This document shows, piece after piece, positions 33,538 to 43,364 of a DNA stretch of 64,000 nucleotides (the first letter of the stretch is position 1; every line of letters begins with the position of its first letter). The notes beneath the pieces were generated by a model. The model ran no database searches and was not told the origin of the DNA. It was given only the letters and a program-made list of their open reading frames with translations. Both the position numbers and the translations under genes were made by a program. Source of the DNA: Methanocalculus sp. MSAO_Arc2 (lineage in GTDB: Archaea > Halobacteriota > Methanomicrobia > Methanomicrobiales > Methanocorpusculaceae); assembly GCA_003838065.1 (NCBI GenBank), contig QZAC01000038.1, positions 1 through 64,000 on the forward strand, given 5' to 3'.

Positions 33538-34147
33538 GGACTGGGAACCTCATTATTTCGAGATTATAGATTATTTTGGATTTGACCCCTCAGCTGATGA
33601 AGAAGCCGCACGCCTGCTTGCTGAAATCCTGCCCCGTGATGATATTGATCTCCTCAGGAGTATCATCTCTGGAAACGTTGTCACAATCTGTGGAAATGCA
33701 CCGGTCCTCTCATCTGAACTTGACCTGATAGAAGGCAAAATCCTTGCAGCAGATGCAGGCGCACTTATCCTGTATGAACAGGGGATGATACCGGATGCCA
33801 TCTTCACGGATCTCGACGGGGCAGAAGAGCCATTCATCCAGATGAACCAGGAGGGAACGGTCATTGTCGTCCACGCACATGGCGATAATATACCTCTTCT
33901 CAAGCGGTGGGTGCCACGCTTTAGCGGACCTGTCGTCGGCACAACCCAGGGGCCTCCGGATACGCATATCCATAACTTCGGCGGGTTCACCGATGGTGAT
34001 CGGGCAGTCTTTGCCGCCCATGCACTCGGGGCAGAGCGGGTCGCAATCATCGGCTTTGACCTCTCTGATCCCTCGGTTGACCCGATGAAAAGAGGAAAAC
34101 TGCTTCAGGCTCGCAAACTGCTTGATCTGCTTGGTTATGACCTCTGA
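33527..34147 (+). CDS. mptE: 6-hydroxymethyl-7,8-dihydropterin diphosphokinase (MptE, DUF115)
   Basis: Activates 6-hydroxymethyl-dihydropterin with ATP for tetrahydromethanopterin synthesis, the C1 carrier of methanogenesis. The DUF115 blocks are clear: ILAADAGALILYEQGMIPDA, FTDLDGAEE, VVHAHGDNIPLL and GTTQGPPD. The 206-residue length is typical. The ATG at 33527 is preferred, with GGGGAT just upstream; the frame is open further into the previous gene. It overlaps the DHH gene before it and the radical SAM gene after it by 11 bases each, so the three are co-translated. Confidence 0.92.
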   Translation: MRYEDWEPHYFEIIDYFGFDPSADEEAARLLAEILPRDDIDLLRSIISGNVVTICGNAPVLSSELDLIEGKILAADAGALILYEQGMIPDAIFTDLDGAEEPFIQMNQEGTVIVVHAHGDNIPLLKRWVPRFSGPVVGTTQGPPDTHIHNFGGFTDGDRAVFAAHALGAERVAIIGFDLSDPSVDPMKRGKLLQARKLLDLLGYDL

Positions 34148-35789
34148 TGCGTTGTTAATCGACGGATATGTGGACGAGCCGGCCTGCCTTGGCGTCCCTC
34201 CGTACATATCACCCTATATCCGGACGGTTGCCGGTGTCCTCTGCGAAGCAGGCTACCGGGTACAATACCAGACGATCGATCAGGTCCGATCAAAGCCCCA
34301 TGAACTCCAGAAAGAGCGGGCAAAACCACTCGTTGTGGTGATTGCCGGACAGACCGTCCCGGGAAAGTACCTGGCCGGGACTCCTGCAACCCTGACAGAG
34401 CTCCAGCAGATCGGATCGTTCTTTGAACAGACCACCGCTCTCCTCGGGGGGCCGGTTGCATACGGCATCTCACCACGGGGTGGGAGAAGGGCCATCAAGG
34501 AGCCGATGCCTGGATACCGGGCATTCCTCGTCGGGGATCCTGCAACCGCACTCCATCGGTTTCTCCAGGGAGAAAAACCCGTTGGAAGGGAGACATATGA
34601 AGAAAGCAATGCCTGGGCCGTATCAGGTTCGCATATTATCCGCCAGCACCCGTTCTTTCCATATATCATGCTTGAGCTTGAAACCGCAAAGGGGTGTCCA
34701 CGTGCGGTCACGGGAGGCTGCTCGTTCTGCACTGAGCCATTCCTTGGAAAACCGGTATACCGGCCTGTTGATCTGATCGAAGAGGAGGTGGCAGCCCTCT
34801 CTGCCAGTGGTGCACGGCACTTCCGGATCGGCCGCCAGCCCGATCTCCTGGTATATGGAGCCACAGGCGGTGAGTTTCCACGACCTGATCCGGAAAAGAT
34901 CCGATCATTATTCACTGCGATCAGGAGGGCAGCACCCGATCTTGCAACGCTGCATATCGACAATGTAAATCCAGGTACAATCGCCCGGCATGAAGAGGCA
35001 TCCAGGGAAGGTCTCCGGGCAATCATTGAAGGCCACACGCCAGGAGACATCGCTGCGTTTGGGGTTGAAACAGCCGACCCCGCGGTAATTGAGGCAAACA
35101 ACCTCAAAGCATCACCCGGCCAGGTGATGGATGCAATCAGAATCGTCTGCGAAATAGGAGGTACACGCGATGAAAACGGGATCCCCCATCTTCTTCCCGG
35201 ACTGAACTTTGTCTCCGGGCTTGCCGGGGAAACCGAAGATACGTACCGGCATAACCGTTCCCTTCTCGAAAGAATACGTGCAGAAGGACTAATCGTCCGG
35301 CGGGTGAATATCCGTCAGCTGATACCATTTGAAGGGACCCGGGCATATGAAGAGAATACCATGGGCAGGCATCAGCATGCATTTCGATCCTTTAAAGAAT
35401 GGACACGAAAGGTATTTGATCCCGCAATGCTCAGGCAGGTCTTTCCCGTTGGAACGATACTTAAAGAAGCCGTTGTTGAGATCTCGTCTGTTCCATCGTT
35501 TGCCCGCCAGATGGGGACCTATCCAATCCTGATCGGACTTCCCCTTTTCCTTGAGGAGAGAATAGTCATCGACTGCGCTGTAGTCGGCTACGGAAGCCGA
35601 TCGGTAACCGCTCTGCCATATCCGATCCCGGTCAACCGGCTGTCGGGAGCGGCCCTCAAGACACTGCCGGGTGTCGGAAAAAAAACAGTTGCTGCGATTC
35701 TTGCCCGCAAACCCATTCAATCATCTCCGGAATGGATACAAATAACTGGAGGAACGCAGATAGATCATCTGATCGATTTTGATAGATAA
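34137..35789 (+). CDS. Radical SAM protein with helix-hairpin-helix C-terminus (COG1031-like)
   Basis: A 550-residue iron-sulfur enzyme. The radical SAM cluster motif is LETAKGCPRAVTGGCSFC, an expanded CxxxxxxGGCSFC in place of the usual CxxxCxxC. An N-terminal domain of about 150 residues precedes it (LIDGYVDEPACLGVPPYISP, similar to B12-binding-like domains). The C-terminus contains LPGVGKKTVAAIL, a helix-hairpin-helix that may bind nucleic acid. This order fits the archaeal COG1031 group, function unproven. A substrate in tRNA is possible. It is co-transcribed with mptE. A TTG at 34122 is an alternative start. Confidence 0.82.
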   Translation: MTSDALLIDGYVDEPACLGVPPYISPYIRTVAGVLCEAGYRVQYQTIDQVRSKPHELQKERAKPLVVVIAGQTVPGKYLAGTPATLTELQQIGSFFEQTTALLGGPVAYGISPRGGRRAIKEPMPGYRAFLVGDPATALHRFLQGEKPVGRETYEESNAWAVSGSHIIRQHPFFPYIMLELETAKGCPRAVTGGCSFCTEPFLGKPVYRPVDLIEEEVAALSASGARHFRIGRQPDLLVYGATGGEFPRPDPEKIRSLFTAIRRAAPDLATLHIDNVNPGTIARHEEASREGLRAIIEGHTPGDIAAFGVETADPAVIEANNLKASPGQVMDAIRIVCEIGGTRDENGIPHLLPGLNFVSGLAGETEDTYRHNRSLLERIRAEGLIVRRVNIRQLIPFEGTRAYEENTMGRHQHAFRSFKEWTRKVFDPAMLRQVFPVGTILKEAVVEISSVPSFARQMGTYPILIGLPLFLEERIVIDCAVVGYGSRSVTALPYPIPVNRLSGAALKTLPGVGKKTVAAILARKPIQSSPEWIQITGGTQIDHLIDFDR

Positions 35790-35821
35790 GATAAATACCA
35801 CTCGTGAAACACGACAGGCAC

Positions 35822-38563
35822 ATGGCATCTGAAGGAGACATGGACAAGAGCCCTGATCGCACCTGGCATGCGATGGGTATCGCAGAGATCCGCCGCCACC
35901 TTCAGGTAGAGTCAGACGGACTTGCAAAGACAGACGTTGAATCACGAAGACTAGACTATGGAAAAAATATCCTCCCTGGGAGGAAACCAACATCTACCAT
36001 TCGCATTATCCTCAGACAGTTTGCAAGTCCGCTGATTTATATACTCGTTGTTGCTGGAATCGTCAAGGCGGTCGCAGAGGACTGGACCGATGCAATTTTT
36101 ATTTTTCTTGTCATCGGACTCAATTCGGTAATCGGATCAATTCAGGAATTGAAAGCCGAGCGAAATGCAGCTGCCCTTCAGGAGATGCTCACAATATATA
36201 CCCGGGTGAAACGCGAAGGCTATGAAGAAAAAATACCTGCTGAAGACCTGGTCCCGGGTGATATTGTCTATCTTGAAGCAGGGAGCAGGGTGCCAGCCGA
36301 CGTCAGGATCATCTCTTCTTCATCCCTTGCCATTGATGAATCTCTCCTCACAGGTGAGTCTGTTGCAGCCAAAAAAGAGACCCACACCCTTCCTGAGGAT
36401 ACACCGGTTGCTGATCGAAGCAACATGGGATTTGCGGGAACCACCGTTATGTCAGGCCGTGGGCTTGGGATCGTCACGTCAACCGGTACACGGACAGAAA
36501 TTGGAAAGATCGCTCTTTCAGTAACTACAGCCGAGGTTGGAAAAACCCCGCTTCTTATCAGGATGGAGCAGTTTGCACGAAATATTAGTATCGCCGTTCT
36601 TTTTGCCTGCGTTGTCCTTGCTGCAGTCATCATCTACCAGGGAGAACCACCAACGGAGGTCTTCTTCCTTGCTGTTGCTCTCGCTGTTGCCGCCATCCCT
36701 GAAGGACTTCCTGTGGCTCTGACCGTTGCGCTTGCTGTTGCAACAACGCGGATGGCAGAGCGTCATGTGATCGTCAGGCAGCTTTCGGCTGTAGAGAGCC
36801 TTGGGAGCTGTACTGTCATTGCAAGTGATAAGACAGGGACACTGACGGTGAACCAGCAGACAGCAAAAATACTCATCCTCCCTGATGGCCAGGAGTTTGC
36901 CGTTTCTGGTGAGGGATATTCGGGAGAAGGAGAGATTCTCGATGATACCGGTGAACCAGCCGCAGATCTCGGCGCCCTCCACAATCTTATCAGGGCCGGG
37001 ATCATCTGCAATGAAGGAAATTTATCAAAACGAGATGGTCAATGGTTTTCCAGTGGTGATGCGATGGACATTGCCCTGCTTGCGCTTGGGTACAAGGCAG
37101 GTATCGACCCATCAAAGACCCAGGCCGCACATGCCATTCTCGCCGAGATCCCGTTCTCTTCTGATAACCGGTTTGCCACTGTCTGGTATCAGGATGGAGA
37201 AGAGCGATATATCGCAGTGAAGGGTGCTCTTGAAGTCATCCTGCCGGGTTGCAGGACGATGCTCACCTCTGAGGGGAGAGCAGAGATTGATACGCATGCA
37301 ATCGAGGAGCAGATGAACAGTCTCACCACCCGCGGGTACCGCGTGCTTGCGATCGCCGGTGGGAAATCTGATCCCGAAGAGGTGAAAGGCGGACCTCCTC
37401 CCGACCTTGAACTCTATGGCCTGATCGGGTTCATCGATCCCGTCAGGCCAGAGGTATATGACGCTGTCATGGAGTGTTATGAAGCCGGAGTGGATGTGAA
37501 GATGATCACAGGCGACCATCCACGAACGGCTCTCGCAATTGCACAGCAACTCGGAATTGCAGAAGATGAAGAGGACCTCATCACCGGACGCGAACTTGTA
37601 GCAGCAGGATCTCCAACCAGCCCCGAATTTGCTTCCTTAGTCGATCGGAAACATGTATTTGCGCGGGTCAGTCCTGAGGAGAAGCTCCACATCGTGAATG
37701 CGCTCAAGGCAGCAGGCCACTTTGTGGCTGTGACAGGTGATGGCGTCAATGATGCACCGGCACTGCGATCGGCAAACATGGGCGTGGCAATGGGATCTGG
37801 AACTGACGTTGCCAAGGACACCTCTGCAATGATCATCACTGATGACTCCTTTTCTTCGATAGTTGCCGGTATCAAAGAAGGAAGGTTTGCATATGACAAT
37901 GTCAGGAAAGTTATTTTTCTTCTCGTCTCGACCGGGTGGGCAGAAGTCTTCCTCTTCATAACAGCCATCTTCATCATCGGTCTTCCGATTCCTCTCGTCG
38001 CAGCCCAGCTCCTCTGGCTGAATGTAGTAACAAATGGTATCAAAGGGGTTGTGCTTTCATTTGAGCCGGGGGAGCCCCATACGATGAAACGGCCACCGCG
38101 TGACCCGGATGAGAAAATGTTTGACCGTGTGATGGTGCGACAGATCGCCGTTGCAGGCACCACAATGGGCACTGTTGCATTTTTATTCTGGTTCTGGCTT
38201 CAGCAGGCCGGTTATTCCACAGAAGAGGCACGTAACCTTCTCATCCTGCTGGTGGTCATGCTTGAGAACTTTCATACCCTGAACTGCCGATCAGAATATA
38301 AATCATTCTTCAGCATACCCATCTTCTCAAACATCTACCTGCTGCTTGGAATCGTTGCTGCGCAGGTGATACATATTGCAGCCATGTACACGCCATTCTT
38401 CCAGGAGGCGCTGGGTATCGCACCAGTCTCTCTCAATGCATGGATAGGAGTCACGCTCCTCTCTCTCTCGGTTCTTGTGGTCGTGGAACTGTATAAGTAT
38501 ATCATCAACAGGATGGGAATGGTGCCAGAGGAAGCCAGGACACTTAAAACACACGTTCCATGA
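35822..38563 (+). CDS. P-type cation-transporting ATPase (P2 type, Ca2+-ATPase-like)
   Basis: A membrane pump of about 913 residues with all P-type motifs: TGES in the actuator domain, ASDKTGTLT with the phosphorylated Asp near 336, MITGDHP and TGDGVNDAPAL. Ten hydrophobic segments are arranged as in SERCA-type pumps. The M4 motif PEGLPVAL is present. In M6 the usual NxxTD of SERCA reads NVVTNG, so a cation ligand Asp is Asn. The ion (Ca2+, Mn2+, Na+ or H+) is therefore uncertain. The ATG at 35822 gives MASEGDMDKS; a GTG at 35804 is also in frame. It overlaps the convergent GNAT gene by 20 bases. Confidence 0.9.
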   Translation: MASEGDMDKSPDRTWHAMGIAEIRRHLQVESDGLAKTDVESRRLDYGKNILPGRKPTSTIRIILRQFASPLIYILVVAGIVKAVAEDWTDAIFIFLVIGLNSVIGSIQELKAERNAAALQEMLTIYTRVKREGYEEKIPAEDLVPGDIVYLEAGSRVPADVRIISSSSLAIDESLLTGESVAAKKETHTLPEDTPVADRSNMGFAGTTVMSGRGLGIVTSTGTRTEIGKIALSVTTAEVGKTPLLIRMEQFARNISIAVLFACVVLAAVIIYQGEPPTEVFFLAVALAVAAIPEGLPVALTVALAVATTRMAERHVIVRQLSAVESLGSCTVIASDKTGTLTVNQQTAKILILPDGQEFAVSGEGYSGEGEILDDTGEPAADLGALHNLIRAGIICNEGNLSKRDGQWFSSGDAMDIALLALGYKAGIDPSKTQAAHAILAEIPFSSDNRFATVWYQDGEERYIAVKGALEVILPGCRTMLTSEGRAEIDTHAIEEQMNSLTTRGYRVLAIAGGKSDPEEVKGGPPPDLELYGLIGFIDPVRPEVYDAVMECYEAGVDVKMITGDHPRTALAIAQQLGIAEDEEDLITGRELVAAGSPTSPEFASLVDRKHVFARVSPEEKLHIVNALKAAGHFVAVTGDGVNDAPALRSANMGVAMGSGTDVAKDTSAMIITDDSFSSIVAGIKEGRFAYDNVRKVIFLLVSTGWAEVFLFITAIFIIGLPIPLVAAQLLWLNVVTNGIKGVVLSFEPGEPHTMKRPPRDPDEKMFDRVMVRQIAVAGTTMGTVAFLFWFWLQQAGYSTEEARNLLILLVVMLENFHTLNCRSEYKSFFSIPIFSNIYLLLGIVAAQVIHIAAMYTPFFQEALGIAPVSLNAWIGVTLLSLSVLVVVELYKYIINRMGMVPEEARTLKTHVP

Positions 38564-38993
38564 TTATCCGGTCAATATCCGGATAATAGTATGCTTTTTC
38601 ATGGGAAGACACAGAGAACCCTTTTGAGAGCAGAAGATCTGTTACAGGCCCATACCGCTTCGAGACCACAATCCTGATTCTGGCAGCACCCTTCTCCTCG
38701 AAGCAGGTTACAAGAGGATCGATGAGTGCTGCACCGACACCTCGTCCCTGCCATTCAGTGGTAACACCTATCCTGAGGATCCAGCCATCTTCTGGTCGAT
38801 CCATTACCGGCGCTCCGATGACATAGCCTATCAGCTCTTCTCCGGCTGTTGCCACATAGTATGCAGGGGCAAAGAGTTCCCCTGCCTGGCGGAGGAAGAT
38901 GGGAGAATACCGAAATTCTCCAAAGAGATCATAATCGATTCGGCAGATATGCGGATAGTCATCCGGATGATAGTGGCGTACTGTATATTCCAT
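38544..38993 (-). CDS. GNAT-family N-acetyltransferase
   Basis: A 149-residue single-domain acetyltransferase with the acetyl-CoA loop TEWQGRGVGAALIDPL in the middle and a LLSKGFSVSSHE motif near the end. The N-terminus TVRHYHPDDYPHICRIDYDLF is RimI-like. The product may acetylate a protein terminus or small amine; there is no context that tells which. The gene ends inside the 3' end of the P-type ATPase gene and starts 130 bases from ileS on the opposite strand. Confidence 0.85.
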   Translation of the reverse strand: MEYTVRHYHPDDYPHICRIDYDLFGEFRYSPIFLRQAGELFAPAYYVATAGEELIGYVIGAPVMDRPEDGWILRIGVTTEWQGRGVGAALIDPLVTCFEEKGAARIRIVVSKRYGPVTDLLLSKGFSVSSHEKAYYYPDIDRIIMERVF

Positions 38994-39123
38994 AGATGAT
39001 CACCTGATATTCTATTCAGCAGATGCATAAAAAGTACAATCTTTTTGTCGTGCAACCGTGCAAAACCCTTTGTCTGATTCTGCCAAACATATAGGAATAC
39101 AATAAATAAACCGAGGGATCCAG

Positions 39124-42100
39124 GTGGAGGAAGTCACCAGCAGTTATACCCCGCAGAGGGTAGAGGAGAAGGTACGTGCATTCTGGCGTACTGAAGATAC
39201 CTACAAAACCGTACAGGAACTGAGAAAGACAGGCAGGACGTTCTTCTTTGTGGACGGACCCCCCTATACCACCGGGAACATCCATCTCGGGACGGCATGG
39301 AATAAAATCTTAAAAGACGCCATTCTCAGGTATCACCGGATGCAGGGCCGCAATCTTATCGACAGGGCTGGCTATGATATGCATGGCCTTCCAATTGAGG
39401 TGAGAGTCGAAAACGAACTGGGGTTTCATTCCAAGAAGGATATCGAATCTTACGGAATTGCTGCTTTTATTGAAAAATGCAGGGATTTCGCCGTAACGCA
39501 CAAAGATATCATGAGCAGGCAGTTCTCTGATCTCGGTGTCTGGCTTGACTTTGAGAACCCATACCAGACCATCTCCAATGATTATATCGAAGCGGCCTGG
39601 TTTACCCTCAAACGTGTCGATGAAGAGGGGATGCTCGAACGGGGGTTCCGTGTCGTAAACTGGTGCCCCCGATGTGAAACAGCGATCGCTGATGCGGAAG
39701 TCGAATATATTGACGTGACCGATCCCTCGATATTTGTCAAATTCCCGATCAAGGCTGCAGAGAACGAGCATCTTGTCATCTGGACAACGACACCCTGGAC
39801 GCTTCCTGCAAATGTTGCTGTTGCCGTTGCTCCTGATTTTCTCTATGCCCGCGTTCGCGCGGTGAGGGAAGGAACATCTGAAATACTCTGGGTTGCCGAT
39901 GAACTTGTTGAAAGCGTTCTCAAAGCCGGGCGGTACCAGGACTACGAGGTGCTGGGTGTCAGATGGGGATCTGATCTTGTTGGAACAGAATACCTTTCCC
40001 CCCTTGCAGCATCCGTTCCCCTGCAGGCAGAGATAGCGCACCGTGTTGTTGCAGCAGACTTTGTCGCCATGGAGAATACCGGCATGGTCCATATCGCCCC
40101 AGGGCATGGCTGGGATGATTATGTACTTGGCATGAAGGAGAACCTACAGATCGTCTGCCCGGTCGATGAGACCGGCAGGTTCACTGATGAAGCTGGCGAA
40201 TTTGCAGGCCTTGAAGTCAAAGAGTCCGAAACAAACAGGAAAGTGATCGATGCTCTCGGACCATCACTCCTTGCAGACCGGAAGGTGACGCACAGGTATG
40301 GCCACTGCTGGAGGTGCAAGACCCCAAACATCTACCGGGCAACATCGCAATGGTTCATCCGGGCGAGCGAAATCAAAGAACAGATGCTTGGTTCAATCAG
40401 GGATGATGTCACCTGGTATCCGGATTGGGCCGGAAGTGCGAGGTTCCATGACTGGATAGAGGGTGCGCGCGACTGGTGTATCTCCCGTCAGCGGTACTGG
40501 GGGATCCCGATCCCGGTCTGGGTCTGCGAATCCTGCGACGAGTACCGTGTCATCGGCAGGTTCGTTGAGCTTGAAGAGGAATCTGGAAAGAAGATCACCG
40601 ATCCCCACCGTCCGATGGTCGATGATATCACAATTCCCTGCACCTGCGGAGGGATAATGAAGCGGGTCGAGGATATATTCGATGTCTGGTTTGATTCAGG
40701 GGTTGCATCATGGGCGACATTGAGCTATCCCGGCAATGAAGAGGCGTTTCATTCCCTCTGGCCAGCCGAATTCATTACTGAAGGCCAGGACCAGACGCGC
40801 GGCTGGTTCTATTCACAACTTGGCCTCTCCATGATTGCATTCTCGCAGGCACCGTACAAAAACGTGCTGATGCATGGGTTTGCACTGGATGCGCAGGGGA
40901 GGAAGATGTCAAAGAGTTTTGGCAACGTGGTAACTCCCGAAGAGGTGATCGAACAATTCGGGGTAGATACGCTCAGGTTCTACATCCTCTCTGCAAGCGC
41001 CCCATGGGACGACCTGAAGTTTAACTGGGACGGGGTAAAGACGGTCCACCGCGCATTAAACATCCTCTGGAATGTATACCGGTTCCCGATACCATATATG
41101 CGGCTTGATGGATTCCAGCCTGCTGAATGTATCGACGGAGCATATGATCCTGCCTGTGCAGCAGGTATTGCAGGCAGTGGTTCTGTTGAGGACCGGTGGA
41201 TTATTTCAAAGATCAATTCGGTTGCTGCCGAAGTAAATGAGACAATGAATGGGTATCAGATCCACAGGGCAATCCGAAAACTCCAGACATTCATCCTGGA
41301 TGATCTCTCGCGCTGGTACGTCCAGCTTGTCAGGCCGCGGATGTGGCTTGAAGAAGAGTCAGCTTCCAAACAGCAGGCATACGATACACTCTACTATGTG
41401 ATGCGGATGCTGATTCGGATCAGTGCCCCGTTCATCCCCCATCTTGCAGAAGAGATGTACCAAAACCTCAGGCTTGCCGGGGACCCGGCAAGTGTCCATA
41501 TGCTTGACTGGACTGAAGGAGATGCAGCCCTTATCGACCCGGGGATCGAGGATGCAATGCGGGTTGTCCAGTCTTTTGATGATGCGGTTGCCAATGCACG
41601 GCAGGCAGGAAAGAGGAAGCTCCGATGGCCGGTTGGAGAGGTGGTTGTCGCCACCGAAAGCAGTCTTGTAAAAGAAGCGATCGAATCACTCCTTCCGCTC
41701 TGCAAAGCCCGGGCAAACAGCAGAAATGTTCTGGTCGTATGCGGCATATGGGAGCGTATCCAGTGGACGGCAGAGCCGCAGATGAAGAAGATTGGACCTG
41801 AATATGGGAAAGATGCTCCTCTTGTAAAACAGGCAATCGAAGATGCAGATGGCACTGCTCTCAGATCAGAGCTCCAGCATGCAGGGGCCGCAACCGTTCA
41901 GGCAGGAGATCGTGCATTCGTGATCACCGAAGAACATGTTTCATTTACCGAGAAACTCCCCAAAAACGTGTTTTCGGCATCCATGCCGGATGCAATGGTC
42001 TATGTTGATGTCACCCTGACCCATGAACTGGAGGCAGAAGGATATGCGCGCGAGGTCATCCGGAGGATCCAGGATATGCGCAAACAGATGGAACTTCCGG

Positions 42101-42333
42101 TCAACGACCAGATCCAGGCAACCGCCTCAATCGGGGATGGCCGGGTTCTTGGCCTCCTTGATGAGCTGAAGAGCTGGATTGCAGGTGAGATCAGGGCATC
42201 ATCACTCGTCTTTTCACGCGATGATATATACAAAGAGCCAAAAAGCGAGCAGCCTGCATCCAGCCTCTCTGCAACCTGGGATATCGAAGGCGTTTCAGTT
42301 ACAATCAGCCTTTCACGGACCGGTGAGGAGTAG
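39124..42333 (+). CDS. ileS: Isoleucyl-tRNA synthetase
   Basis: Class I aminoacyl-tRNA synthetase of 1069 residues that charges tRNA-Ile. The HIGH equivalent is NIHLGTAWN at about 52-60, and the KMSKS loop GRKMSKSFGN is near 594-600. The editing CP1 domain (about 190-390) has IWTTTPWTLPANVAV. A cysteine set at CWRCKTPN and CESCDE/CTCGG suggests zinc sites. The GTG at 39124 is the first start, and the N-terminus matches the family (SYTPQRVEEKVRAFW). It ends 21 bases inside the convergent thg1 gene. Confidence 0.96.
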   Translation: MEEVTSSYTPQRVEEKVRAFWRTEDTYKTVQELRKTGRTFFFVDGPPYTTGNIHLGTAWNKILKDAILRYHRMQGRNLIDRAGYDMHGLPIEVRVENELGFHSKKDIESYGIAAFIEKCRDFAVTHKDIMSRQFSDLGVWLDFENPYQTISNDYIEAAWFTLKRVDEEGMLERGFRVVNWCPRCETAIADAEVEYIDVTDPSIFVKFPIKAAENEHLVIWTTTPWTLPANVAVAVAPDFLYARVRAVREGTSEILWVADELVESVLKAGRYQDYEVLGVRWGSDLVGTEYLSPLAASVPLQAEIAHRVVAADFVAMENTGMVHIAPGHGWDDYVLGMKENLQIVCPVDETGRFTDEAGEFAGLEVKESETNRKVIDALGPSLLADRKVTHRYGHCWRCKTPNIYRATSQWFIRASEIKEQMLGSIRDDVTWYPDWAGSARFHDWIEGARDWCISRQRYWGIPIPVWVCESCDEYRVIGRFVELEEESGKKITDPHRPMVDDITIPCTCGGIMKRVEDIFDVWFDSGVASWATLSYPGNEEAFHSLWPAEFITEGQDQTRGWFYSQLGLSMIAFSQAPYKNVLMHGFALDAQGRKMSKSFGNVVTPEEVIEQFGVDTLRFYILSASAPWDDLKFNWDGVKTVHRALNILWNVYRFPIPYMRLDGFQPAECIDGAYDPACAAGIAGSGSVEDRWIISKINSVAAEVNETMNGYQIHRAIRKLQTFILDDLSRWYVQLVRPRMWLEEESASKQQAYDTLYYVMRMLIRISAPFIPHLAEEMYQNLRLAGDPASVHMLDWTEGDAALIDPGIEDAMRVVQSFDDAVANARQAGKRKLRWPVGEVVVATESSLVKEAIESLLPLCKARANSRNVLVVCGIWERIQWTAEPQMKKIGPEYGKDAPLVKQAIEDADGTALRSELQHAGAATVQAGDRAFVITEEHVSFTEKLPKNVFSASMPDAMVYVDVTLTHELEAEGYAREVIRRIQDMRKQMELPVNDQIQATASIGDGRVLGLLDELKSWIAGEIRASSLVFSRDDIYKEPKSEQPASSLSATWDIEGVSVTISLSRTGEE

Positions 42334-43044
42334 CCGGAGATACTCCCTCCCTTCAGCTGTATTGAATACCGGGGGAGATCGATCGCAAACGATCCGGGTA
42401 CGGTCAGTTAGAACATCCTCTCCGGTTTCAGGGTTATAGCCAGCATATGATTCAACTCTGCGGCAGACCATCACACCCCGCCGCTGCCATGCGGGTGTCT
42501 TTGCGAGATTGATCCCGCGTGCATGCATCAGATCGTGCATGCCAGCAGTATTCATCCGGTGCAGTTGTTGCTGGACATCTTTTCCTGAAAGACCATCCTC
42601 TGCAAGTGCCCACTGGCAGTAGGCATTTGTGTGATTTCTCCAGGCCTCTTTCTGCCGCCAGATACAATACTCAATTGCCATATCCTGATCAACCGGCACG
42701 ATCCGCGCATCACAAGAGAGAGGGGCCTCAAGCGAGAGGATTATAGTAAGAGCGCTGGCTGCATATGATGCGGCCACCGAGTCAAGCTTCTCAACTCTCC
42801 CTTCGAATGGAAGGGTGCGAAAATAGAGGCTGATTTCATCTGAAAAGGTATATGCAAAGACCGGGGCAAGTCCGCTTTGACCAAGGAGAAGACGGGACAC
42901 CTCCTCCATTGCATGGGAAAAATCTTCATCAAAAGGTTTTTTCAGGGATAAAGCCAGGGCTGTAGAACGAAATGATCTCCCGTCCAGCCTGATAAAGAAG
43001 GGAGATGTTGTCCGAAGTGAAGAGAAGATCTCTCTCTCTTTCAT
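42313..43044 (-). CDS. thg1: tRNA(His) guanylyltransferase-like protein (Thg1)
   Basis: A 243-residue Thg1 homologue, the only polymerase family that works 3'-5'. It resembles archaeal enzymes that add G-1 to tRNA-His by templated addition or repair tRNA 5' ends. Catalytic blocks are FFIRLDGRSFRST and the second metal-binding strand YTFSDEISLYF; the helical HINNLYN-like region is HTNAYCQWALAE. It overlaps the PRC-barrel gene upstream by four bases (ATGA), and its 3' end overlaps ileS on the other strand. Confidence 0.92.
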   Translation of the reverse strand: MKEREIFSSLRTTSPFFIRLDGRSFRSTALALSLKKPFDEDFSHAMEEVSRLLLGQSGLAPVFAYTFSDEISLYFRTLPFEGRVEKLDSVAASYAASALTIILSLEAPLSCDARIVPVDQDMAIEYCIWRQKEAWRNHTNAYCQWALAEDGLSGKDVQQQLHRMNTAGMHDLMHARGINLAKTPAWQRRGVMVCRRVESYAGYNPETGEDVLTDRTRIVCDRSPPVFNTAEGREYLRLLLTGP

Positions 43045-43313
43045 TCTTCCTGTTCCCGCAGGGCCGACGTCTTAAACGCGCCCGGAATATGCCGGATGAG
43101 GATAATATCAGAAACCTCCTTAATCAGGCGGTACGGGATTTTTACGCCTTTGAATTGCTTCAAGTCAATAATATCAGGATTGATGTTTGTTACCGCAATC
43201 GATGACATCTTCTTATTATCGATATCAATGACAACATCTTCGACATTACCGATGTATACGGCCCTGTCTGTGTAGACGCTCATTCCAAAGAGTTCAGAGA
43301 TCTGCCACTTCAT
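43041..43313 (-). CDS. PRC-barrel domain protein
   Basis: A 90-residue single-domain protein with the PRC-barrel pattern MSVYTDRAVYIGNVEDVVID, followed by strands ending in GVKIPYRLIKEVSDIILI. Small stand-alone PRC-barrel proteins are common in methanogens and may act in RNA processing or as adaptors. Some have been linked to cell division in haloarchaea (CdpB group). It is translationally coupled to thg1. Function is not known. Confidence 0.82.
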   Translation of the reverse strand: MKWQISELFGMSVYTDRAVYIGNVEDVVIDIDNKKMSSIAVTNINPDIIDLKQFKGVKIPYRLIKEVSDIILIRHIPGAFKTSALREQEE

Positions 43314-43364
43314 ACATATCAGCTCAAGATATATACTAAATAGTTAAAAAAGATAATCCTTCTC

